This document shows positions 53,101 through 64,000 of a DNA stretch of 64,000 nucleotides, one piece after another (positions within the stretch are counted from its first letter, which is position 1; every line of letters begins with the position of its first letter). The stretch spans positions 27,652,513 through 27,716,512 of the forward strand of contig CM034547.1 in the NCBI GenBank assembly GCA_020055645.1, written 5' to 3'. A program made the position numbers and the translations under genes. This DNA comes from Tomocerus qinae. Lineage: Eukaryota > Arthropoda > Collembola > Entomobryomorpha > Tomoceridae. The notes below the pieces were generated by a model that was not told the DNA's origin, searched no databases, and was given only the letters and a program-made list of their open reading frames with translations.

Positions 53101-53854
53101 TCACTCTCCTACTCTACATTACTTATGTACATAGGATATACAACGTTCTCTTTTCAGCTATTTTCATATAACTATGTGTTATCTATTAACCTAAGAGTAC
53201 ATTGCTTCGTTGCCTAGCTTGAATGTGCACTATGTTGACTATTGAGAATGCTCAGAGAGCAAAATCACTTAACAACGACAGTAATAGTAATGCTGACAAG
53301 GAGTCTTTGTCGTCCTGTGTTATGTCTCTCTTTATGTCGACTATTGTATTGCATTGGATAAATGCAATGTTATGCTGAGTCAGTGCAAAGCCAGTGCACA
53401 TTACATGAATAAACTACTATACTAAATACTACCACACACATCCGACTGAACTTGTCAAAAAAAACTAGTAACAGTGTATACAGCCAACAACGAAATATCT
53501 GTGCTATATAAATGAACTTAATATTTCAAATATGTGTAGGCATTTCATGTCTAATTATTTCCTATGCCGAAAAAAGATTAGGAAAGGAAGGACTCCTAGG
53601 TCACCGGATGAGAAGAAGAAAAACTACACATGGCTATGTGAGTGAGTATTTGCAATTTACTGACAATGAGTCACACACACCATTTACAACTTGACATTGC
53701 TCAGTTCTCAATGCCCTTTTTTTCAAAGTACTATTAAAACTATGCAGATATAAACAAATATATAGTAATAATGCAACTTAGCAGTTAATGAAATCAACTA
53801 TGCACACCTTACTAGCATACATATAATTATATACTGTTGTATATTCCATATATA
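41200..53854. other. Large gene-poor region
   Basis: No convincing coding exon, RNA gene or transposon was found. Two short stretches stand out as richer in G+C than the AT-rich background, about 45480-45620 and 46540-46990, and could be promoters or untranslated exons of genes outside the window. Open frames at 43916-44302 and 53512-53694 are discussed as weak candidates. Confidence 0.4.
53512..53694 (+). CDS. Very tentative small secreted peptide ORF
   Basis: A 60-codon frame starts with ATG and has a hydrophobic leader (MNLIFQICVGISCLIISYA) with a plausible signal-peptidase site. It continues with basic clusters (KR, then RMRRRK) that resemble prohormone convertase sites. A TATATAA lies just upstream, too close to be a normal TATA box. 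No homologue is recognised. A chance frame of this length is common in 64 kb of AT-rich DNA, so this is listed only because of its secretory layout. Confidence 0.12.
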   Translation: MNLIFQICVGISCLIISYAEKRLGKEGLLGHRMRRRKTTHGYVSEYLQFTDNESHTPFTT

Positions 53855-54951
53855 CCGGGTGTCTGATAATTACATGAAAGTGTTCTAAATCCTATAACTC
53901 CTGAACAGAGGCTGCTATGAAAATGAGATAACCACCATTGAAAAGACAATCGTATTTTCAACAAAATGGGTTATAATAATAATTTTGGTGACTCTTATTA
54001 CAGGGTCAGCATTTCGACAAAAAAATATCAAAATAGCCTATAATTGTGTGTATACTTGACATAATTGGAACGGTGACACTTTTAGGAATAGTAACTTAAG
54101 CTTCCGATGATAATGAAAAGTGATAGATAACATTCAAAAGAGTACGAAAATAGTTATAAAACTATTTTACCCCTCTTGGTTTAGACATTAGACGTTTAGA
54201 AAAAATTAAGACTTTAAACACCACATTGGCATATTGAAAGAGCGAAATTAAAGACATTTTATCGTCCGAAGGAAACCAAACGTCTCAGGTCATTTGTTTA
54301 CATCAGTCTGTAGCTGATGCAGAATGAATTATTTATCTGAGCTAGCCCGATTGGGTTCCAATGATCATTATTTAAAGGTAATGAACTAATGCAACATTTA
54401 AGAGATGCAGAATTTTCTGACACTTGGTCTGAGAGCTGCCATTCAAGACAAATAATTTTAACTGTAAATCAGAATCCTAAGCGATGGACTAGTGTCTAGA
54501 GGAACGACTGGAACGGCCCAGCATTGTAGTTCAGCTTTGTTAAAATTTGATCAGTTATTGTTGCTTTGTAATGAACTAATGCAACTTTTACTCAACAACT
54601 TAGTCAGAATTTCTCTGAAACCCAAGAATGTCACTTTCAACAGGTCTGAGAGCTGCCCTTCAAGACAAATAATTTTAACTGTAAATCAGAATCCTAAGCG
54701 ATGGACTAGTGTCTAGAGGAACGAATTAAATGGAACGGCCCAGCACTTTTAGTAGTTTATTACAGCTTTGTTAAAAAAATTGGCCTTTGACTTTCCCAGT
54801 TATTTAATGCTTTGTAACAAGTGACTTTAACAAACTTTTACTCAACAACTTAGTCTAAATGGTGGTCTTTGAAACCCAAGAATGTCATTTCAACAGGTTT
54901 TCAGGAGTTACAGGGCTTAGAACAATCTGCAAGTATTTATTCAATCCCAAT
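53855..54951. mobile_element. Decayed terminal-inverted-repeat element with internal tandem units
   Basis: The left end (CCGGGTGTCTGATAATTACA, then GTTCTAAATCCTATAACTCC) is mirrored at the right end (GGAGTTACAGGGCTTAGAAC, then TATTTATTCAATCCC). This gives diverged inverted arms of roughly 60 to 90 bp. The interior holds about three degenerate direct units of 190 to 250 bp. It has no coding frame of note. TATA borders both ends. It is probably a non-autonomous DNA transposon. The superfamily is not assignable by eye. Confidence 0.6.
54378..54900 (+). repeat. Tandem direct repeat, about three units of 190-250 bp
   Basis: A block of about 85 bp starting GGTCTGAGAGCTGCC at 54426 is repeated almost perfectly from 54643, through TAATTTTAACTGTAAATCAG and GGACTAGTGTCTAGAGGAAC. 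GTAATGAACTAATGCAAC occurs at 54378 and 54568. The segment ACTTTTACTCAACAACTTAG occurs before 54605 and again near 54834. The third unit is more diverged. The near identity of the first two units suggests recent duplication or gene conversion. Confidence 0.88.
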
Positions 54952-57900
54952 TATATACTATGGTTGAAAAATCGTTACCAAAATCACAGAAGCTTGGTGG
55001 AGTAGTCGAATTAAATAAGTCAATTTTGTGTGCTTATTTGAGTTCGATTTTTAACAAGGGTGAAATATGGCCGAGGGCTTTTAAAGGCGAGTGTTTTAAT
55101 GTGGAATTAACGAAGGTTTTAAAAACCCGCAATTTCAAGGGCCGTTATTATAGCCTCGTATATAGTTGAAAATACTTTGGATTGTCTTTGTTGGTGTAGT
55201 TATAACAGTCCCACTTTTCGTAAATGACAGCCTTAGGCTTCTCGGGTATTAATTAACAACAATACCAGTGTTGAGGGAGTTGGCAATAGGCCCGTAATTG
55301 AGGCCTGCGCCCAGTACTATCACTTTGTAGTGAGGCAGTACACCCCATATAACATACATACTATGATGAGTAATACTTTATCTTGGCTATTGCAATTGAA
55401 CAAAAATGCACACGTACAGATACAGAAGAATAAACAACTTGTTATTCTTCATCTAGTCCACTCCTATCAAGAACACAAAGGGAATTTACAAAGGCTTTGC
55501 CAATAACTTGTAAAATGAAATTATATCAAGATGAAGGTATAAGAAATGCATTTGTATTCATCTATTACACTTGGCCACAGTACAACTTTACATTGGATCA
55601 TTGGATGTATTTACCTGCTGCTGGCAACAAGAAGCCTGTAGCTTAAGGCACAATAAATACCAAAACTGAAAATTTAGTAAAGCCACGTTAGATTACATAG
55701 TGAACTGATTGTGCTGTGAGGTAAGGTCAACACTCTCGCCAAACCAAACATAACAATGCAAGCTGACTGAGCGTGTTCCCTACTACCTACATGCAATATT
55801 CTTTACACGAGGTACTCCAATATGTATACTAAACAACACAGACCTCCGTTAGCGTATACCTAATTTAGTTTCTAAAGTGAAACGGACATAAATACATATC
55901 CCTTCGTAAACAAAATCTTATTTTTATGCATAAAAACAAGATATAGTACAAAATAACCTCTATATAGTCGAGGAACAACTTATAACCGAGAGAGCAATTG
56001 CCTATTCGTAGCTCACAAAAAAATAATTTATTAATTAAAAGCAAATGGTAATTTGTGTGTATTTGACAAACATTTAAAAATTAAATTCGTTTTCTGGAAT
56101 TACTGTAATTTTGGTCCATGCATATGCGTGTGAATCATGTAAATAGGAGTATCCATAAAGAATTTAAAACATTCTTATTCCTTTTAGCTAACATTAGTGT
56201 ATAAAGCCATTTGTCGACCTGAATATTTTACTTGAAACCCAAATGTTTGTTAAAGCCTGAGTTAACTTGACAGGAAAAAATTGGGCACAACATATTAGTA
56301 GAGCCCATCCTACAGCAAATAGGAAAGCAGATTAAAATAGAAAAACTAGTTGGTAGAGAAAGGCAGAGTTGTTTATCATTCACCAAAGTTTCGCTATTTG
56401 CTTACTGACAATAATTTGAGTATGTACATTGTCAATAAACTCGAGGGGTCAAATAATAGGTAAATCCATTGTTAACGAGTCAGACCCAAACAGATCAATA
56501 AATATTTACTATACTGCTTATATATGTTGTAATTGTAACAAACACTATACTAGACAGATAGTGGGTGAGTTGTACAAATAAACTACACACAGAAAGAACT
56601 AAATAGAATTGGCCATTCTATACTTTCAGACAGCATAAATAAATTTTGTGAATTATGTTGGGTTATGAAACAATTTTTAATTTTCGCCTTAAATTTCAGC
56701 AACATAAGTTGAAATGTAAACGGCATATGCTGCTTGCTGGTTGTATCAGTGTCAACAAGAACATTTGGTTTCAATGTTTGTATCTACGAAGTAGGTAATA
56801 CTACATGGACTGTTATTGTGCCAGTGCCATACCAGAGCATTACGGCGTAAACACGACTTTTACTTGGTTGGATGAGACGAAATAAGTTAAGGAGTACGTG
56901 GAGTTTCATTGAATCGTGTTACATATTACGCAATAGAGTAGGATCCTATAGTATAATAATAAATGTCGTATGCACATACCTTCACTTAATTAAATGTACA
57001 CATAACGCTGATGCAATAATGTGATTCTAAGTAAACGAGTCAGTCAGAGGCTTAAAAATACACTTCTCTAAATTTGCATGCTGCTGATCTAGATTCGACA
57101 TTGCCGAAAATTAATCACATCAGCATTTCTCGAGAGAAACGCAATTAAATGTCCTCCGCTTTTTACAACTTATTTATAGTTGTATCTAGTGGTCTATCTA
57201 CGAAATAATTGGAGGAAAGAAGCAATAATCTTGTCTTAAATCCACTTGAATAGATAACAGATTACCCATCCATCTTTGAGCAACAACGTAAAAGTTTTCA
57301 TCATCTCAAAACCTGAAGAATTTTCAATCCATACATGCAGTTCAAATTAAGATAACATTGTATAGGGTTTTGTATCAATTTGTCGTGTAAAGGTGACCGT
57401 GACATGGAATGGACATGGTAGCATGGTGATGATGACGATTAAATGTCTGGCTCTGATGTGGAACCTCATAACTACGTACAATTACTACTTATTACGTAGT
57501 ATCATTTTATTTTGCTGTGTCAGCAATCTTTCTTTTCTTTTTTCTCAACTTGTGGATTATGTCTAGTTTATTACAACTTCAATCCCACATACAACGTGGT
57601 GAATGAGTATTAATGCACGTGCAAAGGGCAGAATTAAAGCAAATTATATAATTTGTCCTTTGTATGCTGACAAATATAGCTTCATTGTTTTTTTAAACAT
57701 TTTCCTCTTACGAAATATTTACATGCGTCTACTAAATGATGGCACATCAGGGGTATCAAGTTCATAATTTTGCCATGATGAGATTACAAATAAGGATGAT
57801 ATTTCTTAATGCATAAGCCATACTGCGCAGTCTGCTTGGAAAAGTAAACACTAAAATACATGTGCATTTAAGAGCATTGCAATAACTAAGTCTAAAGAGT

Positions 57901-60900
57901 TACTTGTCGCATAGTGTTATGTAGTTTTGTTGCATTCAGAGTCTAAGGTCTCTCTAATGCGCTATTTTGTATAAATATGCAGGTACCTATGCACTTTACT
58001 GACAGCTATACTACTTCCTTATTTCCTAAAGTGTCTTAGTCTTTTCAAACTAATGTTGTTTGTTTACAGCAATAAATTGTACTTGCAAATAAATCTCTTT
58101 ATCTCCAATGTACTACTACACAACAGTCAAAAGTTTCTAATTCCTCAAAGTAGAAGAAATGTAAACACTACAATCTTCAAACTATTTAAATGTCATTGTG
58201 GCAATGTACGACCCATACACTTCCCTGGCTAATTTTGGTGCAAAATGTTAAAAAAAATTATTGCTTAAACAATTTCATTACAATACAGCTGCATTTATAC
58301 CGCAAAATTAAACTACAAATAATACTAACTTGTACAACTTTTTGCTAAATGAATAAACTAAAGTATTCTACTGACTTTTCACCCAAAAGTGATAAAAGGT
58401 TATTTACGCCCGAGAATAATGCCTGCTCCTTAAGTTTGTTTATGTAGAAGATGCTTAAAGTTCGTTTTAATCCATGTTGTTGTTTATACAAATAGGACAA
58501 TAGTTAGTATGTCGCCAATTTAATGGAATCAAAGATAGTAAGCTCTGCCTCAAAAATATAATAAAACATTTGGATTTCTAAGCCCATCTTAAAACTTGAA
58601 GGGTTATGTAATTTACAGTAGTATGTAAAGTATGCTGAAGTAATGTTGTATGCTTTGATACGTAATAGAGGCAGACGTGGCCAGACGTGCCGATGATGAT
58701 GTTATTTACAGATTTATTGACTTTTGATATATGGCATGACCTGACAAATGTCTTCCTGATCTTGTTTATACGTCACGATACAAGTGTACAAAATGTGCAT
58801 GATAGATGTACTCTACATGGAGCGCTCTAAGGAGATAAGATATATCAGACCATAGGAATTATTTTGTATTAAGTGAATTTAGAGCAAATGAAACGGCAAA
58901 AGGATGTGTTTATGTTTCATCGAAGCCATCAACAAATGTATGAAATTTAATTTAGTAAAGGATCACACATAAGTCATAAGAAAGTATATTATCTATATGT
59001 AAAAATGTCTATAATAATGCTATAGAAAGATGTACAATGTAACATTTGGATGCAGACAGTAAGTATAGTAAGGGGAATATGTACTAACAAATTACTAAGT
59101 AGTTCCTCGTCTTATAACCTCTTGTACTCGTACGACGTACTTAATGGAGATGAAAAAAATGATTCATACAACGTATTTAACCTATAAGTGATCTTTAATT
59201 TAACCAGACTTATTTTTATCTTGGAAACACACTAAACTGATCACAAGTCAAACAATATTTACTTGTAATATGTAACTTTTCGCTGAGTTAGCAATAGCGT
59301 GATAATATTTATTGGTGTTTGACTTGGATTCTGTAAATGTGGACAAACAGGTCGCGACTTTTGGAGAATTATTTTTCTAAAATAAATCATACATTCCAGA
59401 AAATTGTGAGATAAATAAGATAAAATAATGCTGATCCATGTCTCGACTGTGAATAAAATTGCACAGACTGCTGAATTTGCAGTTTACTCAAGGGCAGTTT
59501 CACAAATTCTCAACTTTTAGTAACCAAAACCAGATAATGCTGGATCCAGTGTCATAGGGCAAACAAATATCTAGTAACATATCAACCTGCGGCTATACCT
59601 CAGACTTACTTATCAGCATAATAGATATAGAAGCTTAAATATAACAAAAATTGCTACCTGTAAGCAGCGTGGCAGAGAATCTTGAGCAAGACTATTTTGG
59701 GGCCAACAAACTCAGACTTTGAAAGTTATACAAATTTTTATGGACGTTTATTTTTTCCATTACAAAATTACTAATTGGTGGAATGCAATGTAAAAGAAAA
59801 GCGAGGTAGGTCGACTCATGAATGTTTTAGGATTAAATCGCATGCAAAGTTAATTTACACATTATTTTAAGAAGATTATTTATTAGACATAAAATGCCAA
59901 CGCAAGCATTATAGCTGGATAAAGTTTGTATGTTGAATGCTACTCCTGGATATCTAGTTTTCTGTCGTCAGCGTAATTCAGAAGGAATTAGATACAAAGA
60001 CCGAAAGGACAGTATCTTGCTGTTTCATTTAGACACATACAAGTTTACCTGTACTTATTTCATTGTAGTAGAATCACGGACTGCTGAGCTATATAAGTCA
60101 TTCAATCATCATTCGTACGGAATCCTGTCGACATTAGAGGTGTTCATAGGATACAAGAGTCACAGCCTTGCTTGACTTGCATAAAAGGCGAATTCATTTG
60201 CATGTCTTATTCCAACATAACATTCAAAGCAGAAAGGAGACAGCTAAATGACTTAATGCATGCAGAAACGTAGATGCAGCCTTGTCTTGTCACCTATTTC
60301 ATGGGTAATCGCTACGCAAGAAACGAAAAGAGGCATTGCAGCCTTCGATACTTTGTTGATTGCTATAATATCATAATACAATACCAAATTCTTATAAATG
60401 TTCCACTAATAAAATGTAACCATTTAAACTATGCATGTCTGTTGAAAAGTTAATAGTATTAGCGTTGTCTACCGAATCAATGGAAGCAGACCTAGATATA
60501 CGAGCTGTGACTTTTAATAATGCTGATGCAGCTTTTCTTCCATCTCTACTCCTTCAATGATACCATATCTACCTACATTGCATATTATTATAAATTACAT
60601 TCGATAAAATTGAAGGATATTGGGAAATAAGGAGGTATGCATTAATAATATTCATTTCATATAGTCTGAGCTTTTAATCAACTGCACGAAACCGATAAAT
60701 GTGGCAAACAGAACGATTAAGTTTACAATTGTTTGCCACATACTATTGAAATATCGAGATCTAAAATCAACAAATATGACTTGTTCAATGAAACGGACTA
60801 ATTAAATGACATCGCCAAATTAGGTGTTAAAGGTTTTATTCTGACTTTACTGACGGGAACCTGTTTTGAAATTTTCTTAGTTTTTCATAGAAATCGGAGC

Positions 60901-63900
60901 CCTTATCTCGACATTTGAAAATCAATTACCTATGGTTTAAAAAATAATTCCACAACTTCAATTTTTAGTGATAATTTTAATAAAGCAACGATTTCTCAGA
61001 ATAATGAAGGTTTAGAGCAAATTAAGTGCAATTGGCCTTATTTGTTATACCACTTATACCAGAAGTCAAATAGGTTTCACCAACTCATGGAAAATAAGTC
61101 GGAATACCCACTGCTTGTGTGTCCTTTTAGAAAGGTATTGTATACATTTTCAAGGTTATTTTATTTGATGTGCTTCCAGGAAAACTCGGAGAGAGTTAAG
61201 GTTTCTGTTTCACCCTGATGTCAGTTTGCCCATTCATTTGTCCTTATCACTATAATGTGCTGTAACTTGTAAGAGTGTACCACTTTGAACATGGCAAACA
61301 GTGGTATTGAATGCGGGCACAATTTACGAATGCACGTTTCAATTAGTGCACATATAAACAAAGCAAATAGTTACTTGCCAGCTACATACATTTTGTATAT
61401 TTATTCGGGCAGCAGAACCGAGAGTCGTGTGAAGTTCGGGTGTTGGACGTAAAAGCAAAATAGTGATTTGGTATTGGCATGGTCTGAGATGTACCACGAG
61501 CTTCAGCTAATTAGCAAATTAGATAACTTTATCTATACTTCTGTAGCCTTTACTACATGCAACACAACAACGTATTCTTTCAGCGGTAGTACAACACGAA
61601 GTAAATTGAATTCACTGGACTGGCACTAATCCAATTTCATTTATGACGTCAAGAAAACTAAAACGAGGGCTAAATGTCACCAGATTCAGGGTCTCGTGGA
61701 CGATTAGACGATTACAAGTAACAGAATACTATTGTGGTTTTACCCAGTATGGCCCTTTTACTTGTCGTCTGATTGCAAGAAGCTATGCCGATCAACTTTC
61801 CTAGGTTTCATTTGATATAAAGTGCTTATATATCGGAAGGTAACATAATTAATGGTTTGACAGTTCCATGACGTCAGAAGATATCTTCTAAGATTCTGAC
61901 TCATTGGTTTTCAGATGAAAACATAAGGCTAGAAAATGGGATATTTCACAATATAGTGTGCTGGCCACTAGCTAATCAATAATCTAAATTTACACTCCTT
62001 GCATTGTATAGAATGAAATGAATGAATGAACCATTGAACCCTAAATAGGGTAATATTTTCGGAATCATCAATTAGTTAGTGTCTGCCATTTTGAAAGAAG
62101 TTCATACAGAAAGCAGATCTAATCTAACTACGATAAAGTCCGGGTTTCCAATTACTAATAGTAGTAACATGCTCACTCATTAGGTGTACTATCTTTATCT
62201 TGTGCCAAATGTTCTTTTAAGACCCATTAATTACTAGACAGTTTTCTCTGTCCTGACAATCCCGTGCCTCGTGTGAGCAGTCTTCACTGGCATAAGCATT
62301 TAATCTAATAAAATTTCTGTTGTAACAAACAGTGTTACAACTAAATAATTTTACTTCTACTTGTTACTTGTATTTGTTCAAAGGCTTTTAATGATACTTT
62401 ATTTCAGACATAGGCCACAATAGTAATATTTGTGTAAGGACATACATTATAAATGTTCTTCATGTTCAAGGGGAACAGTCAAGTCAAAAACACGTGCCCT
62501 AAAAATGAGCAGATAGCTATCAAATTATAATGAAAGAAACCATCCCGAAAACTAATCCCAAAAGTGAAGTGTAATGCAGAGAGAAAATAATATATCTGGA
62601 CTTTAGTAGAACTACCAATATGAATACAAACTACAATTCAGACAAAGATCTATCGCACTACAACACCTACTTCTTATTACAGAATGAAAATGAAAGAGTA
62701 TTATTCCCTTACAATTGCAATCTAAAATCTTTGCTGCGCATTTCCTGACATGAAAAATTCACTCTTGTTATCATTTTCGGCTAAAATAGGTTATATGGTC
62801 GCATTTTTTGCCCTCACATCACAATATCGCAAAACGTTTTTTAGTTCAAGCAAAAATACTCATAGCTCGTTATATAATATGACTTGCTTGCGTCAACAAA
62901 ACATAGAATGGTTTCTCTCTGGATTTCCCACATTTACTTTCTGCCAACTTTCTTTAGTACTCAGACATTCTATTCATATACAGTTGACTATTATATACTC
63001 AAGAATAGGGAAACATAAGCAGTTAGACTGAATGCAATCCTACTTAACTGTAGATATGTTAGGATCCGAAAGAGGTGCATAACCTTTCTCACTCTTCTTA
63101 GTGCACATTACCTACTTACAACAACGAACTACGCATTATCTATATCATGCTTTGCAAAGTACTTCGAGTATCACTTTACTTGCTTACTCCTACACATTGG
63201 CACTTACATACCACGTACTCGTAAGATTGGTATTGATCCTTACTATACTTTTTGTATTGAAATATACAGCAAAGTATTTATAACATGTACCAAATCACTA
63301 TACTACAACTACAAAAAGGTACCTAAGCGAAAAAAGTTGCTCCAGAATCAAAATCCTTATTATGCCATCCCTGGTTGTATATACCACTACCACAAAAGAA
63401 GTTGTCGAGCGAAAGGGAAATCGACTACCCACAGGAACACATGCACTTAATTCAGATGAAAAAAATCTAAAAACCCCATAATTATCGCTATTTGTGGAAT
63501 CGATTCCCATTAAATCATCTTACTATAAAGTGCACAAAGAAATTACCAAAATGACCATTTCCTTTATTGGTTGGATACAAAATTCAAATACAATACATGA
63601 AATTATGTTTTCAATTTTACCGAAAACACAAAATTATAAACTATTTAGCTAATTTTATAACACCCACGAACGACCTGACCCTAAGCCAAAAAGCAACCTA
63701 TGGGTGAAATAAACATTTTTTAGTAAATAATAGTTGAGAGATTATTTAAAATTTAGGAAAAGTTTTCTCGGAAAACTGATCTTACAGCCTACAATACATC
63801 AATCATCAACAGAAGGGGCTTTTCTATTTATAGTTGCTTTTACATCTTTGATAGACATTATTACAGTGAGCACAATGCAGTTCGGCGACTACGGTCAATA

Positions 63901-64000
63901 GTCTATCTAACGTCTACCCACTACTAAGACACAATATTGTGTTCAGTGTTCATGTAATAGTTTTTTCATTTTTCTTTAAGCTCGTTAAAGAAAAGTGCGG
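54952..64000. other. Gene-poor region to the end of the window
   Basis: AT-rich DNA with no coding exon, structural RNA or transposon that I can support. Scattered short open frames show no family resemblance. Segments near 55060-55160 and 55250-55340 are somewhat richer in G+C and may be old repeat sequence. Confidence 0.4.

Noticed and set aside
1-64000. tRNA genes, snRNA genes, known microRNAs, CRISPR arrays
   Set aside because: I looked by eye for B-box-like GGTTCGAATCC sequences, well-known arthropod microRNA sequences and regularly spaced repeats. None was convincing, but a covariance-model scan was not possible here.

Overview
This window is nuclear DNA of an invertebrate animal, most likely an arthropod. 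It is AT-rich and gene-poor. Its genes have spliceosomal introns with GT-AG borders (about 80 to 520 bp inside the coding regions, plus one of 1.3 kb). It holds an animal-type 5S rRNA gene and orthologues of animal proteins. I cannot name the species. All three recognisable protein genes lie on the minus strand. Layout: a foldback-type inverted repeat (about 394-1141); a seven-exon PP2A regulatory subunit B'' gene of the PPP2R3A type (7124 down to 3068); a cluster of coding-like exons of an unidentified gene (about 12864-11905); a gene with one giant 8.9 kb exon plus a short last exon, encoding a predicted secreted low-complexity protein of 3112 residues (24633-15210); a long gene-free stretch; one intact 5S rRNA gene (plus strand, 34264-34382) inside degenerate 1.4 kb tandem units, one of which carries a 5S pseudogene and a 5'-truncated non-LTR retrotransposon with a clear target-site duplication; a two-exon LARP6 gene (40884-38274); and about 23 kb with no convincing gene apart from a second, decayed inverted-repeat element (about 53855-54951). 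The genes do not form a functional cluster. The PP2A subunit is a signalling and cell-cycle phosphatase targeting factor, LARP6 is an RNA-binding translation regulator, and the giant-exon product looks like an extracellular mucin-like or matrix protein. The points most worth attention are the giant unrecognised secreted protein, a LARP6 that appears to lack the RRM and has two altered La-motif positions, the decayed 5S repeat array with its datable LINE insertion, and two foldback or TIR elements with internal subrepeats. No CRISPR array, operon or bacterial-type feature is present, as expected for this kind of genome. Exon boundaries were derived by hand from splice consensus, reading-phase continuity and remembered family alignments, so untranslated exons and transcription starts are mostly unresolved.
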